Positions 25,046 through 38,209 of a DNA stretch of 64,000 nucleotides are shown in pieces. Position numbers and translations under genes: made by a program. This DNA is from Streptococcus thermophilus (GTDB taxonomy: Bacteria > Bacillota > Bacilli > Lactobacillales > Streptococcaceae). The stretch is taken from contig NZ_CP038020.1 of the NCBI RefSeq assembly GCF_010120595.1, positions 186,001-250,000 of the forward strand. The letters run 5' to 3'. Under the pieces are notes generated by a model. It searched no databases. It worked only from the letters and a program-made list of their open reading frames with translations, and was not told the DNA's origin. How positions within the stretch are numbered: the first letter of the stretch is position 1; each line of letters begins with the position of its first letter.

Positions 25046-28000
25046 TTAGTCTTCAGATGATTCCACAATTGCTTCATCAACAGCAATGTTTTCAATAACT
25101 TCAACTTCGTTAACTGCAAGTGGTTCAATGTTACGGTAGCGAGCCATACCTGTACCAGCAGGGATAATCTTACCAATGATAACATTTTCTTTAAGACCAA
25201 TAAGATGATCTTTCTTACCACGGATAGCTGCATCTGTAAGCACACGTGTCGTTTCTTGGAAGGAAGCCGCTGATAAGAATGAATTTGTTTCAAGTGAGGC
25301 TTTAGTAATACCAAGAAGGACTGGACGAGATGTTGCAGGAACACCACCAGAGATAACAATATCCTTGTTAGCATCTGTGAAGTCAGAAATGTCCATAAGT
25401 GTACCTGGAAGGAGATCTGTATCACCTGGATCCATAACACGTACTTTACGAAGCATTTGACGAACCATTACTTCGACGTGTTTGTCACCGATTTCTACCC
25501 CTTGGCTACGGTAAACTTTTTGCACTTCTGCAAGAAGATAAGTTTCAACTGACAAGGTATCACGTACTTCAAGGAGACGTTTCGGTTGGATTGATCCTTC
25601 TGTCAAGGCCTCACCACGGTGTACTTCGTCACCAACTTCTACTTTCATACGAGCTGTAAATGGAACGACATATTCACCCATTCCAGTCTTACCTTGAACG
25701 AAGACTTTCTTAGTACGTGTCGCAGCATCTTCTTCGATTTCGATAACAGTACCCTTTACTTCAGTAATAACCGCTTCCCCTTTAGGGTTACGTGCTTCAA
25801 AGATTTCCTGGATACGTGGAAGACCCTGTGTGATATCGGTGTTTGAGGCTACCCCACCGGTGTGGAAGGTACGCATGGTAAGCTGTGTACCTGGTTCCCC
25901 GATAGATTGGGCAGCGATAGTACCAACTGCTTCACCAACTTCAACCGCATCACCTGTTGCCAAGTTGATACCGTAACAGTGACGACAGACACCGTGACGA
26001 GTGTTACATGTAAAGACTGAACGGATAGTTACTTCTTCAACACCAGCATTGACAATAGCTGCAGCCATATCTTCAGTAATCAAAGTATCTGGACCAACGA
26101 TAACTTCGCCAGTTTCAGGATGTTTAACAGATTTCTTAGTGTAACGACCAAAAAGACGTTCTTCAAGAGTTTCTGTTACTTCTTTACCATCAGTAATGGC
26201 ACGAATAACAAGACCACGGTCAGTTCCACAATCGTCTTCACGAATGATAACGTCTTGGGCAACGTCAACCAAACGACGAGTAAGGTAACCAGAGTCGGCA
26301 GTCTTAAGGGCTGTATCGGTCATACCTTTACGCGCACCGTGAGTAGAGAAGAACATTTCCAAAACGCTCAAACCTTCACGGAAGTTTGAAAGGATAGGCA
26401 ATTCCATGATACGTCCGTTAGGAGCAGCCATCAAACCACGCATACCGGCAAGTTGAGAGAAGTTAGAGATGTTACCACGAGCTCCTGAGTCCATCATCAT
26501 AACGATTGGATTCTTAGGATCTTGTGTCTCAATCAGACGTTTTTCAAGTGCTTCTTTCGCTTCACGCCATGTTGTTGTAACAGCAACATAACGGTCATCT
26601 TCTGTCATCAAACCACGACGGAAAGCTTTGTTAATTTCTTCAACACGGTGGTGAGCAGCATCGATAATTTCTTGTTTGTTATCGATAACTGGGATATCGT
26701 CGATACCCACTGTCAATCCAGCAAGTGTTGAGTAGTAGTAACCAAGGTCTTTCAAACGGTCAAGGAAAGCTGATGTTTCAGTTGTACGAAGACGTTTGAA
26801 GATTTCAGCAATGATGTTACCAAGATGTTTCTTCTTGAATGGCGCATTAATTTTCAAACTATCGATAACTGTTTGGATATCTTGGCCCGGTTCAAGGAAG
26901 TATTTATCTGGTGTACTATCTGTCAAGTTCTCATTTGTTGTTTCTTGAAGATATGGAATTTCTGATGGAATGATTGAGTTGAAGAGAATCTTACCAACAG
27001 TTGTTACTAAGATTTTGTGAAGTTGGTTTTCTTTCCAAGGTTTATCAGGCATGCTGTCGACTGCAATACCTACACGGCTATGCAAGTGAACATAACCATT
27101 ATGATAAGCCATAACTGCCTCATCAATATCCTTGAAGATCATACCTTCACCTTCACGGCCTTCATCTTCCATTGTCAAGTAATAGTTACCAAGAACCATG
27201 TCCTGAGATGGTGTTACGACTGGTTTACCGTCTTTAGGGTTAAGGATGTGTTCTGCCGCAAGAAGGAGCAAACGTGCTTCAGCTTGAGCTTCTTCAGACA
27301 ATGGAACGTGGATGGCCATTTGGTCACCGTCAAAGTCGGCATTGTAGGCCTCACATACCAATGGGTGAAGACGAAGAGCCTTACCATCAATCAAGACGGG
27401 TTCAAAGGCCTGGATACCCAAACGGTGGAGGGTAGGTGCGCGGTTAAGAAGCACTGGGTGTTCCTTGATAACATCTTCAAGAATATCCCAAATACGTTCA
27501 TCACCACGCTCAACCATACGTTTAGCAGCTTTCACGTTACCTGCGTATTCACGCGCAACGATTTCACGCATAACAAATGGTTTGAAAAGTTCGATGGCCA
27601 TCAAACGGGGCACACCACATTGATACATTTTAAGTGTTGGACCAACGGCAATAACGGAACGGCCAGAGAAGTCGACACGTTTACCAAGCAAGTTTTGACG
27701 GAAACGACCTTGTTTACCTTTAAGCATGTGGCTCAAAGATTTAAGTGGACGACTACCTGGTCCAGTAATTGGACGACCACGACGTCCATTATCAATAAGA
27801 GCGTCTACCGCTTCTTGCAACATACGTTTTTCGTTTTGCACGATGATACCTGGAGCACCCAACTCAAGCAAACGAGCCAAACGGTTGTTACGGTTGATAA
27901 CACGACGGTAGAGGTCGTTCAAGTCAGATGCTGCAAAACGTCCACCGTCCAATTGAACCATCGGACGAAGATCTGGTGGCAATACTGGCAATATGTTAAG

Positions 28001-28684
28001 CACCATCCATTCTGGTTTATTACCAGACTTGTAAAAGGCATCAAGAACGTCCAAACGACGAACTGCTTTAAAACGTTTTTGACCAGTTGCTGTCTTCAAC
28101 TCTTCTTTGAGTTCAGCAATTTCGGCTTCCAAATCTACTTGTTTCAAGAGATCTTGGATAGCTTCTGCACCCATTTTAGCGACAAATGAACCATGACCAT
28201 ACTCTTGCAATTTTTCACGATATTCACGTTCAGTCAAGAGAGATTTTGGCTCAAGCGGTGTTTCCTTTGGATCGATAACCACGTAAGCTGCGAAGTAAAT
28301 AACTTCTTCAAGTGCACGAGGACTCATATCCAAAGTCAATCCCATACGAGAAGGGATTCCCTTGAAGTACCAGATATGTGATACTGGTGCTTTCAACTCG
28401 ATGTGACCCATACGTTCGCGACGAACCTTAGCACGTGTTACTTCAACACCACAGCGGTCACAAACGATCCCTTTATAACGGATACGTTTGTATTTCCCAC
28501 ACGCACATTCCCAGTCTTTAGTAGGGCCAAAGATCACTTCGTCGAACAGACCTTCACGTTCTGGTTTGAGCGTACGGTAGTTGATTGTTTCAGGTTTCTT
28601 AACCTCACCATAAGACCATGAACGGACCTTAGTTGGTGAAGCTAGTGTAATTTGCATACTTTTAAATCGATTTACGTCAACCAC
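25046..28684 (-). CDS. rpoC: DNA-directed RNA polymerase subunit beta'
   Basis: The 1212-residue beta' subunit forms the catalytic clamp of RNA polymerase. The zinc-binding region C-A-C-G-K-Y-K...C-D-R-C-G is at the N-terminus, and the active-site motif N-A-D-F-D-G-D-Q-M holds the three Mg-binding Asp near residue 450. The bridge helix/trigger loop region ([16 protein letters not shown]) is near 950. Translation starts at GTG 28684 behind AAAGG. It is 100 nt downstream of rpoB and ends with an acidic tail. Confidence 0.98.
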   Translation of the reverse strand: MVDVNRFKSMQITLASPTKVRSWSYGEVKKPETINYRTLKPEREGLFDEVIFGPTKDWECACGKYKRIRYKGIVCDRCGVEVTRAKVRRERMGHIELKAPVSHIWYFKGIPSRMGLTLDMSPRALEEVIYFAAYVVIDPKETPLEPKSLLTEREYREKLQEYGHGSFVAKMGAEAIQDLLKQVDLEAEIAELKEELKTATGQKRFKAVRRLDVLDAFYKSGNKPEWMVLNILPVLPPDLRPMVQLDGGRFAASDLNDLYRRVINRNNRLARLLELGAPGIIVQNEKRMLQEAVDALIDNGRRGRPITGPGSRPLKSLSHMLKGKQGRFRQNLLGKRVDFSGRSVIAVGPTLKMYQCGVPRLMAIELFKPFVMREIVAREYAGNVKAAKRMVERGDERIWDILEDVIKEHPVLLNRAPTLHRLGIQAFEPVLIDGKALRLHPLVCEAYNADFDGDQMAIHVPLSEEAQAEARLLLLAAEHILNPKDGKPVVTPSQDMVLGNYYLTMEDEGREGEGMIFKDIDEAVMAYHNGYVHLHSRVGIAVDSMPDKPWKENQLHKILVTTVGKILFNSIIPSEIPYLQETTNENLTDSTPDKYFLEPGQDIQTVIDSLKINAPFKKKHLGNIIAEIFKRLRTTETSAFLDRLKDLGYYYSTLAGLTVGIDDIPVIDNKQEIIDAAHHRVEEINKAFRRGLMTEDDRYVAVTTTWREAKEALEKRLIETQDPKNPIVMMMDSGARGNISNFSQLAGMRGLMAAPNGRIMELPILSNFREGLSVLEMFFSTHGARKGMTDTALKTADSGYLTRRLVDVAQDVIIREDDCGTDRGLVIRAITDGKEVTETLEERLFGRYTKKSVKHPETGEVIVGPDTLITEDMAAAIVNAGVEEVTIRSVFTCNTRHGVCRHCYGINLATGDAVEVGEAVGTIAAQSIGEPGTQLTMRTFHTGGVASNTDITQGLPRIQEIFEARNPKGEAVITEVKGTVIEIEEDAATRTKKVFVQGKTGMGEYVVPFTARMKVEVGDEVHRGEALTEGSIQPKRLLEVRDTLSVETYLLAEVQKVYRSQGVEIGDKHVEVMVRQMLRKVRVMDPGDTDLLPGTLMDISDFTDANKDIVISGGVPATSRPVLLGITKASLETNSFLSAASFQETTRVLTDAAIRGKKDHLIGLKENVIIGKIIPAGTGMARYRNIEPLAVNEVEVIENIAVDEAIVESSED

Positions 28685-28784
28685 TAGTATTACCTTTCTT
28701 TTGTTCTATTGACAATAGCAGCGCTATTTTCACCTTTATCAGCTACCTTAGCAGAGAGATTTAACTCCCTCTCTAAAGCTTATT

Positions 28785-31700
28785 TTATTCTGTTTTATCT
28801 AAAGCTTCTTCTTTAGCTTTTTCTAATTCAGCAGCTTCTTTGGCTTGTTGTACACGTGCTTTTTCAAGATCATCAACGTGCATGACGTCATCATCTTCAC
28901 CTTCATCAAGATCACGCAATTCAACTTCATAGTCATCCTCATCAAGAACACGCATATCAAGACCAAGTGATTGCAATTCTTTAACGAGTACTCGGAATGA
29001 TTCTGGTACACCTGGTTTTGGAATAGGTTTTCCTTTAGTGATAGCTTCATAGGCTTTCAAACGTCCGTTAACGTCATCTGACTTGTAAGTCAAGATTTCT
29101 TGAAGAATGTTTGAAGCACCATAAGCTTCAAGAGCCCAAACCTCCATCTCACCGAAACGTTGTCCACCAAATTGTGCTTTACCACCAAGAGGTTGTTGGG
29201 TAACGAGTGAGTAAGGACCTACCGAACGAGCGTGAAGTTTATCATCTACCATGTGGTGAAGTTTGATCATGTACATGACACCAACTGACACACGGTTATC
29301 AAATGGTTCTCCTGTACGTCCATCGTAAAGGATTGTCTTAGCATCACTATCCATACCAGCTTCACGAACAGTATCCCAGAGATCTTCTGAGCTTGCCCCA
29401 TCAAAGACTGGTGTTGCGATGTAGATACCCAAGTTACGAGCAGCCATACCAAGGTGAAGTTCCATAACCTGACCAATGTTCATACGTGATGGCACCCCAA
29501 GAGGGTTCAACATGATGTCAACTGGTGTACCGTCTGGAAGGTAAGGCATGTCTTCAACAGGAACAATACGAGAAACAACCCCTTTGTTACCGTGACGACC
29601 AGCCATCTTATCTCCGACCTTGATTTTACGTTTTTGAGCGATGTAAACACGAACAAGCATGTTAACACCTGATTGCAATTCATCACCGTTTGCACGTGTA
29701 AAGATTTTAACATCACGAACGACACCATCACCACCATGAGGTACACGGAGTGATGTATCACGCACTTCACGAGATTTATCACCAAAGATAGCATGGAGAA
29801 GACGTTCTTCAGCAGAAAGGTCTTTTTCACCCTTAGGTGTTACCTTACCAACAAGAATATCACCCTCTTTAACCTCAGCACCGATACGGATAATACCCAT
29901 TTCGTCAAGGTCTTTAAGGGCTTCTTCACTAACGTTTGGCAATTCACGTGTGATTTCTTCAGGTCCAAGCTTTGTATCACGTGTTTCTGATTCGAATTCT
30001 TCCAAGTGAACAGATGTATAAACATCGTCTTTCACTAGGCGTTCACTCATGATAACAGCATCCTCGAAGTTATAACCTTCCCATGTCATGTATGCGACAA
30101 TAGGGTTTTGACCGAGGGCCATTTCTCCACCTTCCATAGATGGACCATCAGCGATAAAATCTCCTTTTTCGACAATATCACCAACCTTAACCAAAGTACG
30201 TTGGTTATACGCAGTACCTGAGTTTGAACGACGGAATTTTTGAATAGTATAGACGTCAAGAGAACCATCTTCACGACGAACTTCAACCTTATCGGCATCA
30301 GAATAGACAACTTTACCATCATGTTTAGCGATAACTGCAGCACCTGAATCGTGGGCAGCTTGATATTCCATACCAGTACCAACAAATGGTGCTTTTGGAT
30401 CAATCAATGGCACAGCTTGACGTTGCATGTTGGCACCCATGAGGGCACGGTTAGAGTCATCGTTTTCCAAGAAAGGAATACATGCTGTCGCAACGGCAAC
30501 TACCTGTTTAGGAGAAACATCCACGAAATCTACAAGGTGTGATGGGTACTCTTGGTTAACACCTTGGTGACGACCCATGACAATTTCTTCTGCAAATGTT
30601 CCATCTTCGTTCAATTTAGAGTTAGCCTGAGCAACTATGTACTCATCTTCTTCGTCGGCAGTCAACCAAACCACTTCGTTTGTTACTTTACCAGTTGCAC
30701 GGTCAACCTTACGATATGGTGTTTGAATGAAACCGTACTTGTTAAGGCGTCCGTATGTAGACAAGTTATTGATCAAACCAATGTTAGGTCCTTCAGGTGT
30801 TTCAATTGGACACATACGACCGTAGTGCGTGTAATGCACGTCACGAACTTCATATCCGGCACGGTCACGTGTCAAACCACCAGGTCCCAAGGCTGACAAA
30901 CGACGTTTGTGTGACAACTCTGACAATGGGTTGTGCTGGTCCATGAACTGTGACAACTGTGAAGAACCGAAGAATTCTTTAACAGCTGCAGTTACAGGAC
31001 GAATATTGATGATTTGTTGTGGTGTCAAGGCTTCATTATCTTGAACTGACATACGTTCACGCACGTTTCGTTCCATACGAGCCAAACCAATACGGAATTG
31101 GTTAGCAAGCAATTCACCAACGGCACGGATACGACGGTTACCAAGGTGGTCGATATCATCTACTTTACCGATACCTTCAGCAAGGTTGAGGAAGTAGCTC
31201 ATTTCAGCCAAGATATCCGCTGTTGTCAAAGCATGAACTTTATCATCTGGATTGGCATTACCAACAATTGTAACCACACGATCTGGATCATTTGGTGCAA
31301 CGACCTTGAATTTTTGAAGAACAACAGGTTCTGTAACCACTGCATAATCGTTTGGTGTGTATACAAATTTGTTCAAATCACCGTCCAAGTGTTCTGCGAT
31401 TGAATCAATCACATCACGTGTCATTTCAGTCCCAGCTTCAACAAGGATTTCACCTGTTTCAGGATCTACCAAGTTTTCAGCAATTGTTTGCCCCAAAAGA
31501 CGCGTCTTGATGTTAAGTTTTTTGTTAAGTTTGTAACGACCAACAGCAGCCAAGTCGTAACGACGTGGGTCAAAGAAACGAGCTACAAGCAAGCTACGTG
31601 AGCTGTCAGCAGTTTTTGGTTCACCTGGACGAAGTCTTTCATAAATTTCTTTAAGCGCTTCATCAGTACGTGAATCTGCTGGATTTTTGTGGATATCTTT

Positions 31701-32366
31701 TTCAATAGTGTTACGAACCAACTCGCTATCACCAAAGATATCAACAATTTCGTCATCACCTGAGAATCCAAGTGCACGCACAAGCGTTGTGAATGGAATC
31801 TTACGCGTACGGTCGATACGAGTGTAGGCGATGTCTTTTGAATCAGTTTCAAGCTCAAGCCATGCCCCACGGTTAGGAATAACTGTTGATCCGTAACCCA
31901 CTTTACCGTTTTTATCGACCTTATCGTTAAAGTAAACACCAGGTGAGCGCACCAACTGAGAAACGATAATACGTTCACCACCATTGATGATAAAAGTACC
32001 CATCTCAGTCATAATTGGGAAATCTCCGAAGAAGACTTCCTGAGTTTTGATTTCACCAGTTTCTTTGTTAATAAGACGGAAAGTCACAAAGATTGGTGCT
32101 GAGTATGATGCATCATGGATACGAGCTTCTTCAAGTGTATACTTAGGTTCCTTCAATTCATAACCAACAAATTCCAATTCCATGGTGTCTGTGAAGTTTG
32201 AAATAGGAAGTACATCCTCAAAAACCTCTTTAAGACCAGTATCTAAGAATTCTTTGAATGAATCCGTTTGGATTTCAATCAAGTTTGGTAAATCAAGAAC
32301 TTCTTTGATTCTTGAAAAACTACGACGGGTACGATGCTTCCCGTATTGAACGTCATGTCCTGCCAA
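28785..32366 (-). CDS. rpoB: DNA-directed RNA polymerase subunit beta
   Basis: The 1193-residue beta subunit is the partner of beta' and the rifampicin target. The rifampicin region reads [21 protein letters not shown], split here as two overlapping motifs around residue 465, with wild-type residues at the common resistance positions I can see (D, H, S). The start is TTG 32366 behind AAGGAG, giving M-A-G-H-D-V-Q-Y-G. The C-terminal extension is highly acidic and then Lys/Glu-rich, as in other streptococci. A promoter lies about 310 nt upstream. Confidence 0.98.
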   Translation of the reverse strand: MAGHDVQYGKHRTRRSFSRIKEVLDLPNLIEIQTDSFKEFLDTGLKEVFEDVLPISNFTDTMELEFVGYELKEPKYTLEEARIHDASYSAPIFVTFRLINKETGEIKTQEVFFGDFPIMTEMGTFIINGGERIIVSQLVRSPGVYFNDKVDKNGKVGYGSTVIPNRGAWLELETDSKDIAYTRIDRTRKIPFTTLVRALGFSGDDEIVDIFGDSELVRNTIEKDIHKNPADSRTDEALKEIYERLRPGEPKTADSSRSLLVARFFDPRRYDLAAVGRYKLNKKLNIKTRLLGQTIAENLVDPETGEILVEAGTEMTRDVIDSIAEHLDGDLNKFVYTPNDYAVVTEPVVLQKFKVVAPNDPDRVVTIVGNANPDDKVHALTTADILAEMSYFLNLAEGIGKVDDIDHLGNRRIRAVGELLANQFRIGLARMERNVRERMSVQDNEALTPQQIINIRPVTAAVKEFFGSSQLSQFMDQHNPLSELSHKRRLSALGPGGLTRDRAGYEVRDVHYTHYGRMCPIETPEGPNIGLINNLSTYGRLNKYGFIQTPYRKVDRATGKVTNEVVWLTADEEDEYIVAQANSKLNEDGTFAEEIVMGRHQGVNQEYPSHLVDFVDVSPKQVVAVATACIPFLENDDSNRALMGANMQRQAVPLIDPKAPFVGTGMEYQAAHDSGAAVIAKHDGKVVYSDADKVEVRREDGSLDVYTIQKFRRSNSGTAYNQRTLVKVGDIVEKGDFIADGPSMEGGEMALGQNPIVAYMTWEGYNFEDAVIMSERLVKDDVYTSVHLEEFESETRDTKLGPEEITRELPNVSEEALKDLDEMGIIRIGAEVKEGDILVGKVTPKGEKDLSAEERLLHAIFGDKSREVRDTSLRVPHGGDGVVRDVKIFTRANGDELQSGVNMLVRVYIAQKRKIKVGDKMAGRHGNKGVVSRIVPVEDMPYLPDGTPVDIMLNPLGVPSRMNIGQVMELHLGMAARNLGIYIATPVFDGASSEDLWDTVREAGMDSDAKTILYDGRTGEPFDNRVSVGVMYMIKLHHMVDDKLHARSVGPYSLVTQQPLGGKAQFGGQRFGEMEVWALEAYGASNILQEILTYKSDDVNGRLKAYEAITKGKPIPKPGVPESFRVLVKELQSLGLDMRVLDEDDYEVELRDLDEGEDDDVMHVDDLEKARVQQAKEAAELEKAKEEALDKTE

Positions 32367-32680
32367 GTCTTCTACTCCTTTTCTACATTCGAGACCTGCT
32401 TTGCAAGTCGTGCACTTTAAATATTTGTCTCCTGCCTTTTTTGGTTGCTTGTCCCGATAACAAGTGATTAGATATTAACATCGACTTATCGGATTAACGA
32501 TAAGCGATAACTTTAATATGTGAATTTTTAGAACTTTTAAATATTCATTACAAAATCCAAAAACCCTAAAAATAAGCACAAAAATAGCAGCTAAATCTGA
32601 CCGAAAAAACGTTGATTTAACTGCTGTATCTCTTGATTGGACAATATTTCAATCAAATAAGACGACAAATAGTTGTCTAT
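32367..32680 (-). promoter_or_regulatory. Long untranslated leader of rpoB
   Basis: Between the strong promoter at 32681-32709 and the TTG start there are about 300 nt without an ORF of note. A hairpin CTTATCG/CGATAAG (32485-32491, 32498-32504) and shorter dyads such as GACAActatTTGTC lie in it. Long leaders before rpoB can hold autoregulatory or attenuation signals, but I see no complete terminator. Confidence 0.5.
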
Positions 32681-32709
32681 ATTGTACCTAAATTTTAACT
32701 ATTTTGCAA
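32681..32709 (-). promoter_or_regulatory. Promoter of rpoBC
   Basis: Minus-strand TTGCAA (32704-32709), 17 bp, TACAAT (32681-32686): a near-consensus sigma-A promoter. Confidence 0.8.
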
Positions 32710-32726
32710 GTATTATTTGAGACAGC

Positions 32727-35150
32727 CTAATGTTCTCCAAGAATACTAGACCAAGCTTTTTGGTAGTCACTATCCGTTCCACCAATGGCAAACTTGTAGA
32801 TTGTATCGCCAGGTCCATTTTTAGCCCAATAACTATCAACCATTTCACCACTTACGGAGACATTACGGCCATTGACCGATACCGTTGCTGGCTTAAGGCC
32901 TGTCGACTTGAGCACACTTGCCTTAATGGCGCTTGAATCTATATTAAACTTATCTCCCGTTTTGAAAATACCTGGATTAGCATTATAGATGGCTGAAGTC
33001 AAACGAGCCATATATTGGGCATTGTAAGTGTAACCCGTTTTAGAATTGGTAGGTGCATTGTCATCATAACCAGCCCAACCCCCAAGGGTAATGCCAGGCG
33101 TCGACACAACCAACCAAGCATCAGCAAAGTTATCAGTCGTCCCTGTTTTACCCATCCAGTCAGCTGAGGCCGCTGCACCATTGACATTTTTCAACTCCGA
33201 ATAAAATTGGGTTGTCGCTCCCTTAACCACAACTTCTTTAAGTAAGTTATCCATAATGCTAGCCGTAGCCCTTGTAAAGACCTGAACCCCTTTAGATTTA
33301 TGTTGATAAATAACCTCACCAGTGCTATCAGTAATACTATCAATCATATAACCTTTTTCATAAACACCGCCATTTGAAAGCATTTGATAGGCGTTTACCT
33401 GCTGAGCAACAGTAGTTTCAATCCCACCACCAAGGGGCAGACTCTCAATATTGTAGTTAGCAATCTTATAACCCATCTTGGTCATATAGCCCTCAACGTC
33501 AACATCATGATGTTGAAGCATTTGATAGGTCCAAAAGGCAGGAATATTCCACGACGTATTAAGCGCCTCTTGCAAATTCATCATGGCCGTTCCCTTATCG
33601 CCATCATGAAGAATCGGTGTCCCACCTGTAAAATTAGTTGGATAATTTGAAAGGATACTTGAGCTACCCATTAAACCTTGGTCAATGGCAATTCCATAAG
33701 CAATAATAGGCTTAATAGAAGATCCAGGAGAACGAGCAGTATCAAAGGCATGGTTATTCTGGTTATTCTCATAATTACGACCACCAACAAATCCTAAAAT
33801 CGCTCCAGTCGCATTGTCCATGAGTACATTTCCAACTTCGACCCCGTTATTTCCACCCTGATCAAGTAGATCTCCATATTGGTTCGCAGTATCTTGCATC
33901 GCATGGTAGACAGCATTGTCAATTGTTGTCTTAACATGATAACCACCTGTTTGTAGCTCTCGGAGAGCCATCTCACGGTAGGCTTCCTTTGTCTTATCAT
34001 TTTTCAAATCTTGACTTGATACCTTGTCACGCTTCACCAAATAATCATACATGATATCTTGAGCTTCAGACATGACTGAATAGTACAAATAGTCATGACT
34101 GACAGCATCTGGATTCTCACCAGCCTTGAAATCTTTAGTAACGTCATAACTCTTATAACTTTCGTATTGTGACTTATCTAGGTAACCGCCTCGATAGAGA
34201 TTGTAGAGCACATCTTTCTGACGTGCCAAGCCATAGGAAAGATCTTTTTCATTTTTTAGTTGACCATCCGCAGTATAGGGTGAATAGACAATCGGGCTCT
34301 GTGGTAAACCTGCCAGATAAGCTGCCTGAGGAACTGTCAAATCTGCAGCAGAGACCCCAAAGATCCCTTGTGCAGCCTCTTCGATACCAGCAATATTTTT
34401 CCCCTTGTTGTTACGACCAAAAGGAGAAACATTCAGATAATCAGTTAAAATTTCATTTTTCGAAGCATGACGTTCCAGTTGTAGTGCATAGATAATCTCT
34501 GCCGCTTTACGTTTAAATGTTGGAGTATCTCCTGTAACCTGTTGTTTTATCAACTGCTGTGTTAGGGTTGAACCACCACTAGAGGAACCTACCCCCAAGA
34601 CTGAAGATACCAAGGCTCTAAAGACAGCTTTTGGTACAACCCCCTTATGCTTATTGAAATTTTCATCCTCAGTAGCAATAATGGCATTTTTAACATTATT
34701 AGAAATTGCATCACTTTCAATAGGAGTTCTAAGCAGGTCCGTATCAATATCAGCAATCTTTTTAGAATCAGAATAACTCATCGAAGACACCAAACTAACC
34801 TCGCCAATCTGATTCAACAAGGTTTTATCCTTAATCAATGGAACAGACTGTATCTGACTGCCCAGATAACCCAAGCCAAGCCCAGCACCAAACAAGGTTA
34901 AGACGATAATGACCACATAAAAGAAATCAGACAAGAGCTTTAATGTCTTTAAAAAAACATCAGCCATGTCTAAGACTGTTACTCTGTCTTCAGGCGACTT
35001 CTCCGCTTTCTTACGATTCCACTTAGATTTAATTCCAGCCTTCCTTGCTTTCAAAGATTTATCTCTTTTTTTAAAATTGAGGCCGGCAAACTTTTCACGA
35101 AAAACCTTCCCTAACCGTCTAAAATAATTTATTATTTTTTCAAAATTCAT
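32727..35150 (-). CDS. pbp1b: Class A penicillin-binding protein 1b
   Basis: A bifunctional peptidoglycan synthase of 807 residues. It has a basic cytoplasmic N-terminus with many Lys/Arg, one membrane helix (about residues 75-100), and a GT51 transglycosylase domain (A-T-E-D-E-N-F-N-K-H-K-G, G-G-S-T-L-T-Q-Q). The transpeptidase domain has S-P-G-S-S-I-K-P (SxxK), S-N-G and K-T-G-T-T (KTG) motifs. Its place between rpoB and divergent tyrS is conserved in streptococci. It builds and cross-links glycan strands at the outer face of the membrane. A GAGG SD precedes the ATG. Confidence 0.95.
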   Translation of the reverse strand: MNFEKIINYFRRLGKVFREKFAGLNFKKRDKSLKARKAGIKSKWNRKKAEKSPEDRVTVLDMADVFLKTLKLLSDFFYVVIIVLTLFGAGLGLGYLGSQIQSVPLIKDKTLLNQIGEVSLVSSMSYSDSKKIADIDTDLLRTPIESDAISNNVKNAIIATEDENFNKHKGVVPKAVFRALVSSVLGVGSSSGGSTLTQQLIKQQVTGDTPTFKRKAAEIIYALQLERHASKNEILTDYLNVSPFGRNNKGKNIAGIEEAAQGIFGVSAADLTVPQAAYLAGLPQSPIVYSPYTADGQLKNEKDLSYGLARQKDVLYNLYRGGYLDKSQYESYKSYDVTKDFKAGENPDAVSHDYLYYSVMSEAQDIMYDYLVKRDKVSSQDLKNDKTKEAYREMALRELQTGGYHVKTTIDNAVYHAMQDTANQYGDLLDQGGNNGVEVGNVLMDNATGAILGFVGGRNYENNQNNHAFDTARSPGSSIKPIIAYGIAIDQGLMGSSSILSNYPTNFTGGTPILHDGDKGTAMMNLQEALNTSWNIPAFWTYQMLQHHDVDVEGYMTKMGYKIANYNIESLPLGGGIETTVAQQVNAYQMLSNGGVYEKGYMIDSITDSTGEVIYQHKSKGVQVFTRATASIMDNLLKEVVVKGATTQFYSELKNVNGAAASADWMGKTGTTDNFADAWLVVSTPGITLGGWAGYDDNAPTNSKTGYTYNAQYMARLTSAIYNANPGIFKTGDKFNIDSSAIKASVLKSTGLKPATVSVNGRNVSVSGEMVDSYWAKNGPGDTIYKFAIGGTDSDYQKAWSSILGEH

Positions 35151-35191
35151 AGAAATACCTCAAGGCCTATTATAGCAAACTTTGACAAAGC

Positions 35192-35221
35192 TTGCATAGG
35201 GTTGCTTTCTTTTGGTATAAT
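35192..35221 (+). promoter_or_regulatory. Promoter of tyrS
   Basis: TTGCAT (35192-35197), 18 bp, TATAAT (35216-35221), about 31 nt before the ATG. The short leader leaves no room for a T-box, so tyrS is not T-box controlled here. Confidence 0.7.
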
Positions 35222-35251
35222 GGTGCAGAATATACTTTACTGGAGAATATC

Positions 35252-36508
35252 ATGACAATTTTTGAAGAACTAAAAGCACGTGGCTTGATTTTTCAAACCA
35301 CAGATGAAGAAGCCCTTGTAAAAGCCTTTGAAGAAGGGCCAGTCTCATTCTACACCGGTTATGACCCAACAGCAGACAGTCTCCACCTTGGACACCTCGT
35401 CGCTATCCTTACTAGTCGTCGCCTTCAATTGGCTGGCCACAAACCTTACGCCCTCGTTGGGGGTGCGACAGGTTTGATTGGTGACCCATCATTTAAAGAT
35501 GCTGAGCGTAGCCTCCAAACCAAAGAAACCGTTGAAGGTTGGGTAGAAAAAATCCAAGGCCAACTCTCTCGCTTCCTTGATTTTGAAAATGGTGATAACA
35601 AAGCCGTTATGGTCAACAACTATGACTGGTTTGGTTCAGTTAGTTTCATCGATTTCTTGCGTGATGTCGGTAAATACTTCACAGTTAACTACATGATGAG
35701 CAAGGAATCTGTTAAGAAACGTATCGAAACAGGTATCTCTTACACTGAGTTCGCTTACCAAATTATGCAAGGTTACGACTTCTATGAACTCAATGCTAAA
35801 TATGGCGTAACCCTACAAATTGGTGGTTCTGACCAATGGGGTAACATGACAGCAGGTACTGAGCTCTTGCGTCGTAAAGCGGACAAATCTGGACACGTAA
35901 TCACAGTTCCACTTATCACAGATTCAACTGGTAAAAAATTCGGCAAATCTGAAGGCAACGCTGTCTGGCTTGACGCTACTAAGACAACACCTTACGAAAT
36001 GTACCAATTCTGGCTTAACGTTATGGACGATGATGCCGTTCGTTTCTTGAAAATTTTCACTTTCTTGTCACTTGAAGAAATCGAAGAAATCGGTAAAGAA
36101 TTTGACCAAGCTCGTCACCAACGTTTAGCACAAAAGGTTCTGGCTCGCGAAGTTGTTACTTTGGTTCACGGTAAAGAAGCCTATGAACAAGCTGTTCACA
36201 TCACCGAACAACTCTTCGCTGGTAACATTAAAGCCCTCTCAGCACGTGACCTTAAAGTTGCCCTCAATGGTGTTCCAACCTATGAGATTTCAGCAGATGA
36301 AAATCTTAACATTGTTGAACTTCTCGTCAATGCTAAAATTTCACCATCTAAACGTCAAGCACGTGAAGACGTGCAAAACGGTGCTATCTATATCAACGGT
36401 GAACGCGTGCAAGACTTGGATTACACTCTTTCAGATACCGATAAGATTGACAATGAAATCACTGTTATCCGTCGCGGTAAGAAGAAAAACTTTGTTTTAA
36501 CTTACTAA
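35252..36508 (+). CDS. tyrS: Tyrosyl-tRNA synthetase
   Basis: This class Ic synthetase charges tRNA-Tyr. The HIGH-like motif D-S-L-H-L-G-H-L (near residue 46) and the KMSKS-like K-F-G-K-S (near residue 232) are visible, as are a tyrosine-pocket segment around Y-D-P-T-A and a C-terminal S4 RNA-binding domain ([11 protein letters not shown]). The length of 418 residues is normal. ATG 35252 is used (M-T-I-F-E-E-L); the frame upstream lies in the promoter. It is divergent from pbp1b and followed by its own terminator. Confidence 0.97.
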   Translation: MTIFEELKARGLIFQTTDEEALVKAFEEGPVSFYTGYDPTADSLHLGHLVAILTSRRLQLAGHKPYALVGGATGLIGDPSFKDAERSLQTKETVEGWVEKIQGQLSRFLDFENGDNKAVMVNNYDWFGSVSFIDFLRDVGKYFTVNYMMSKESVKKRIETGISYTEFAYQIMQGYDFYELNAKYGVTLQIGGSDQWGNMTAGTELLRRKADKSGHVITVPLITDSTGKKFGKSEGNAVWLDATKTTPYEMYQFWLNVMDDDAVRFLKIFTFLSLEEIEEIGKEFDQARHQRLAQKVLAREVVTLVHGKEAYEQAVHITEQLFAGNIKALSARDLKVALNGVPTYEISADENLNIVELLVNAKISPSKRQAREDVQNGAIYINGERVQDLDYTLSDTDKIDNEITVIRRGKKKNFVLTY

Positions 36509-36519
36509 TTTATGACCAT

Positions 36520-36550
36520 TCTCACTCCCTAGTGGAGTGAATTTTTTTTA
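36520..36550 (+). terminator. Terminator behind tyrS
   Basis: CACTCC / GGAGTG stem with eight T. Confidence 0.85.
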
Positions 36551-36596
36551 CACACAAAGCCATAAGCTTAACACCTAACCACTTTCTTAAGAACAC

Positions 36597-36622
36597 AAAA
36601 AACCAGCACTAGGCTGGTTTTT
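36597..36622 (-). terminator. Terminator behind ilvC
   Basis: AAAAACCAGC / GCTGGTTTTT stem with a T run on the minus strand; ends the ilvBNC operon. Confidence 0.88.
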
Positions 36623-36634
36623 GAGACTATCACA

Positions 36635-37732
<1,098 letters not shown>

Positions 37733-38209
37733 TTAATCACGGGTAAATCCAGTAGCACCCGTACGAGCAACATTCTTGATACCGTAAGGTCGAATAACTC
37801 GTAGAAGCGCCTCACTCTTTTCAGCATTTCCAGTCATCTGGATAGTAATAGAGCTTGGTGCAACATCCACCACCGAAGCACGGAAAGGTTGAATGATTGC
37901 CAAGATTTCAGCACGTTTAGAAGTTGGTGCCGACACCTTAACCAAGATAACCTCACGTTCCAAGTGGGGTACATCAGTGATGTCACGAATGCGAATCACA
38001 TCAATCTGACGATTAAGCTGTTTAATAATCTGCTCAACCTCATTATGAGAATTCACATCAATGATAATTGTAATACGTGAAACATCAGGATTTTCCGTTG
38101 CTCCAACGGAAATACTCTCAATATTGACCTGACGGCGTGAAAGCACTCCAGTGAAACGGTTAAGAACACCTGATCGGTTCTGAAGTTTAGCTGTTAATAT
38201 TCTACGCAT
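37733..38209 (-). CDS. ilvN: Acetolactate synthase small (regulatory) subunit
   Basis: 158 residues with an N-terminal ACT domain (L-N-R-F-T-G-V-L-S-R-R-Q-V-N-I-E-S-I). It activates IlvB and confers valine feedback control. Its ATG overlaps the ilvB stop by 8 nt, so the subunits are made in step. Typical length. Confidence 0.95.
   Translation of the reverse strand: MRRILTAKLQNRSGVLNRFTGVLSRRQVNIESISVGATENPDVSRITIIIDVNSHNEVEQIIKQLNRQIDVIRIRDITDVPHLEREVILVKVSAPTSKRAEILAIIQPFRASVVDVAPSSITIQMTGNAEKSEALLRVIRPYGIKNVARTGATGFTRD

Noticed and set aside
27017..28189. 390-codon plus-strand ORF opposite rpoC
   Set aside because: It is a shadow of the well-conserved rpoC reading frame with Thr/Phe/His-rich unnatural composition.
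35151..35251. T-box riboswitch before tyrS
   Set aside because: Only about 25-30 nt separate the likely start of transcription from the ATG, so there is no room for a specifier stem and antiterminator.
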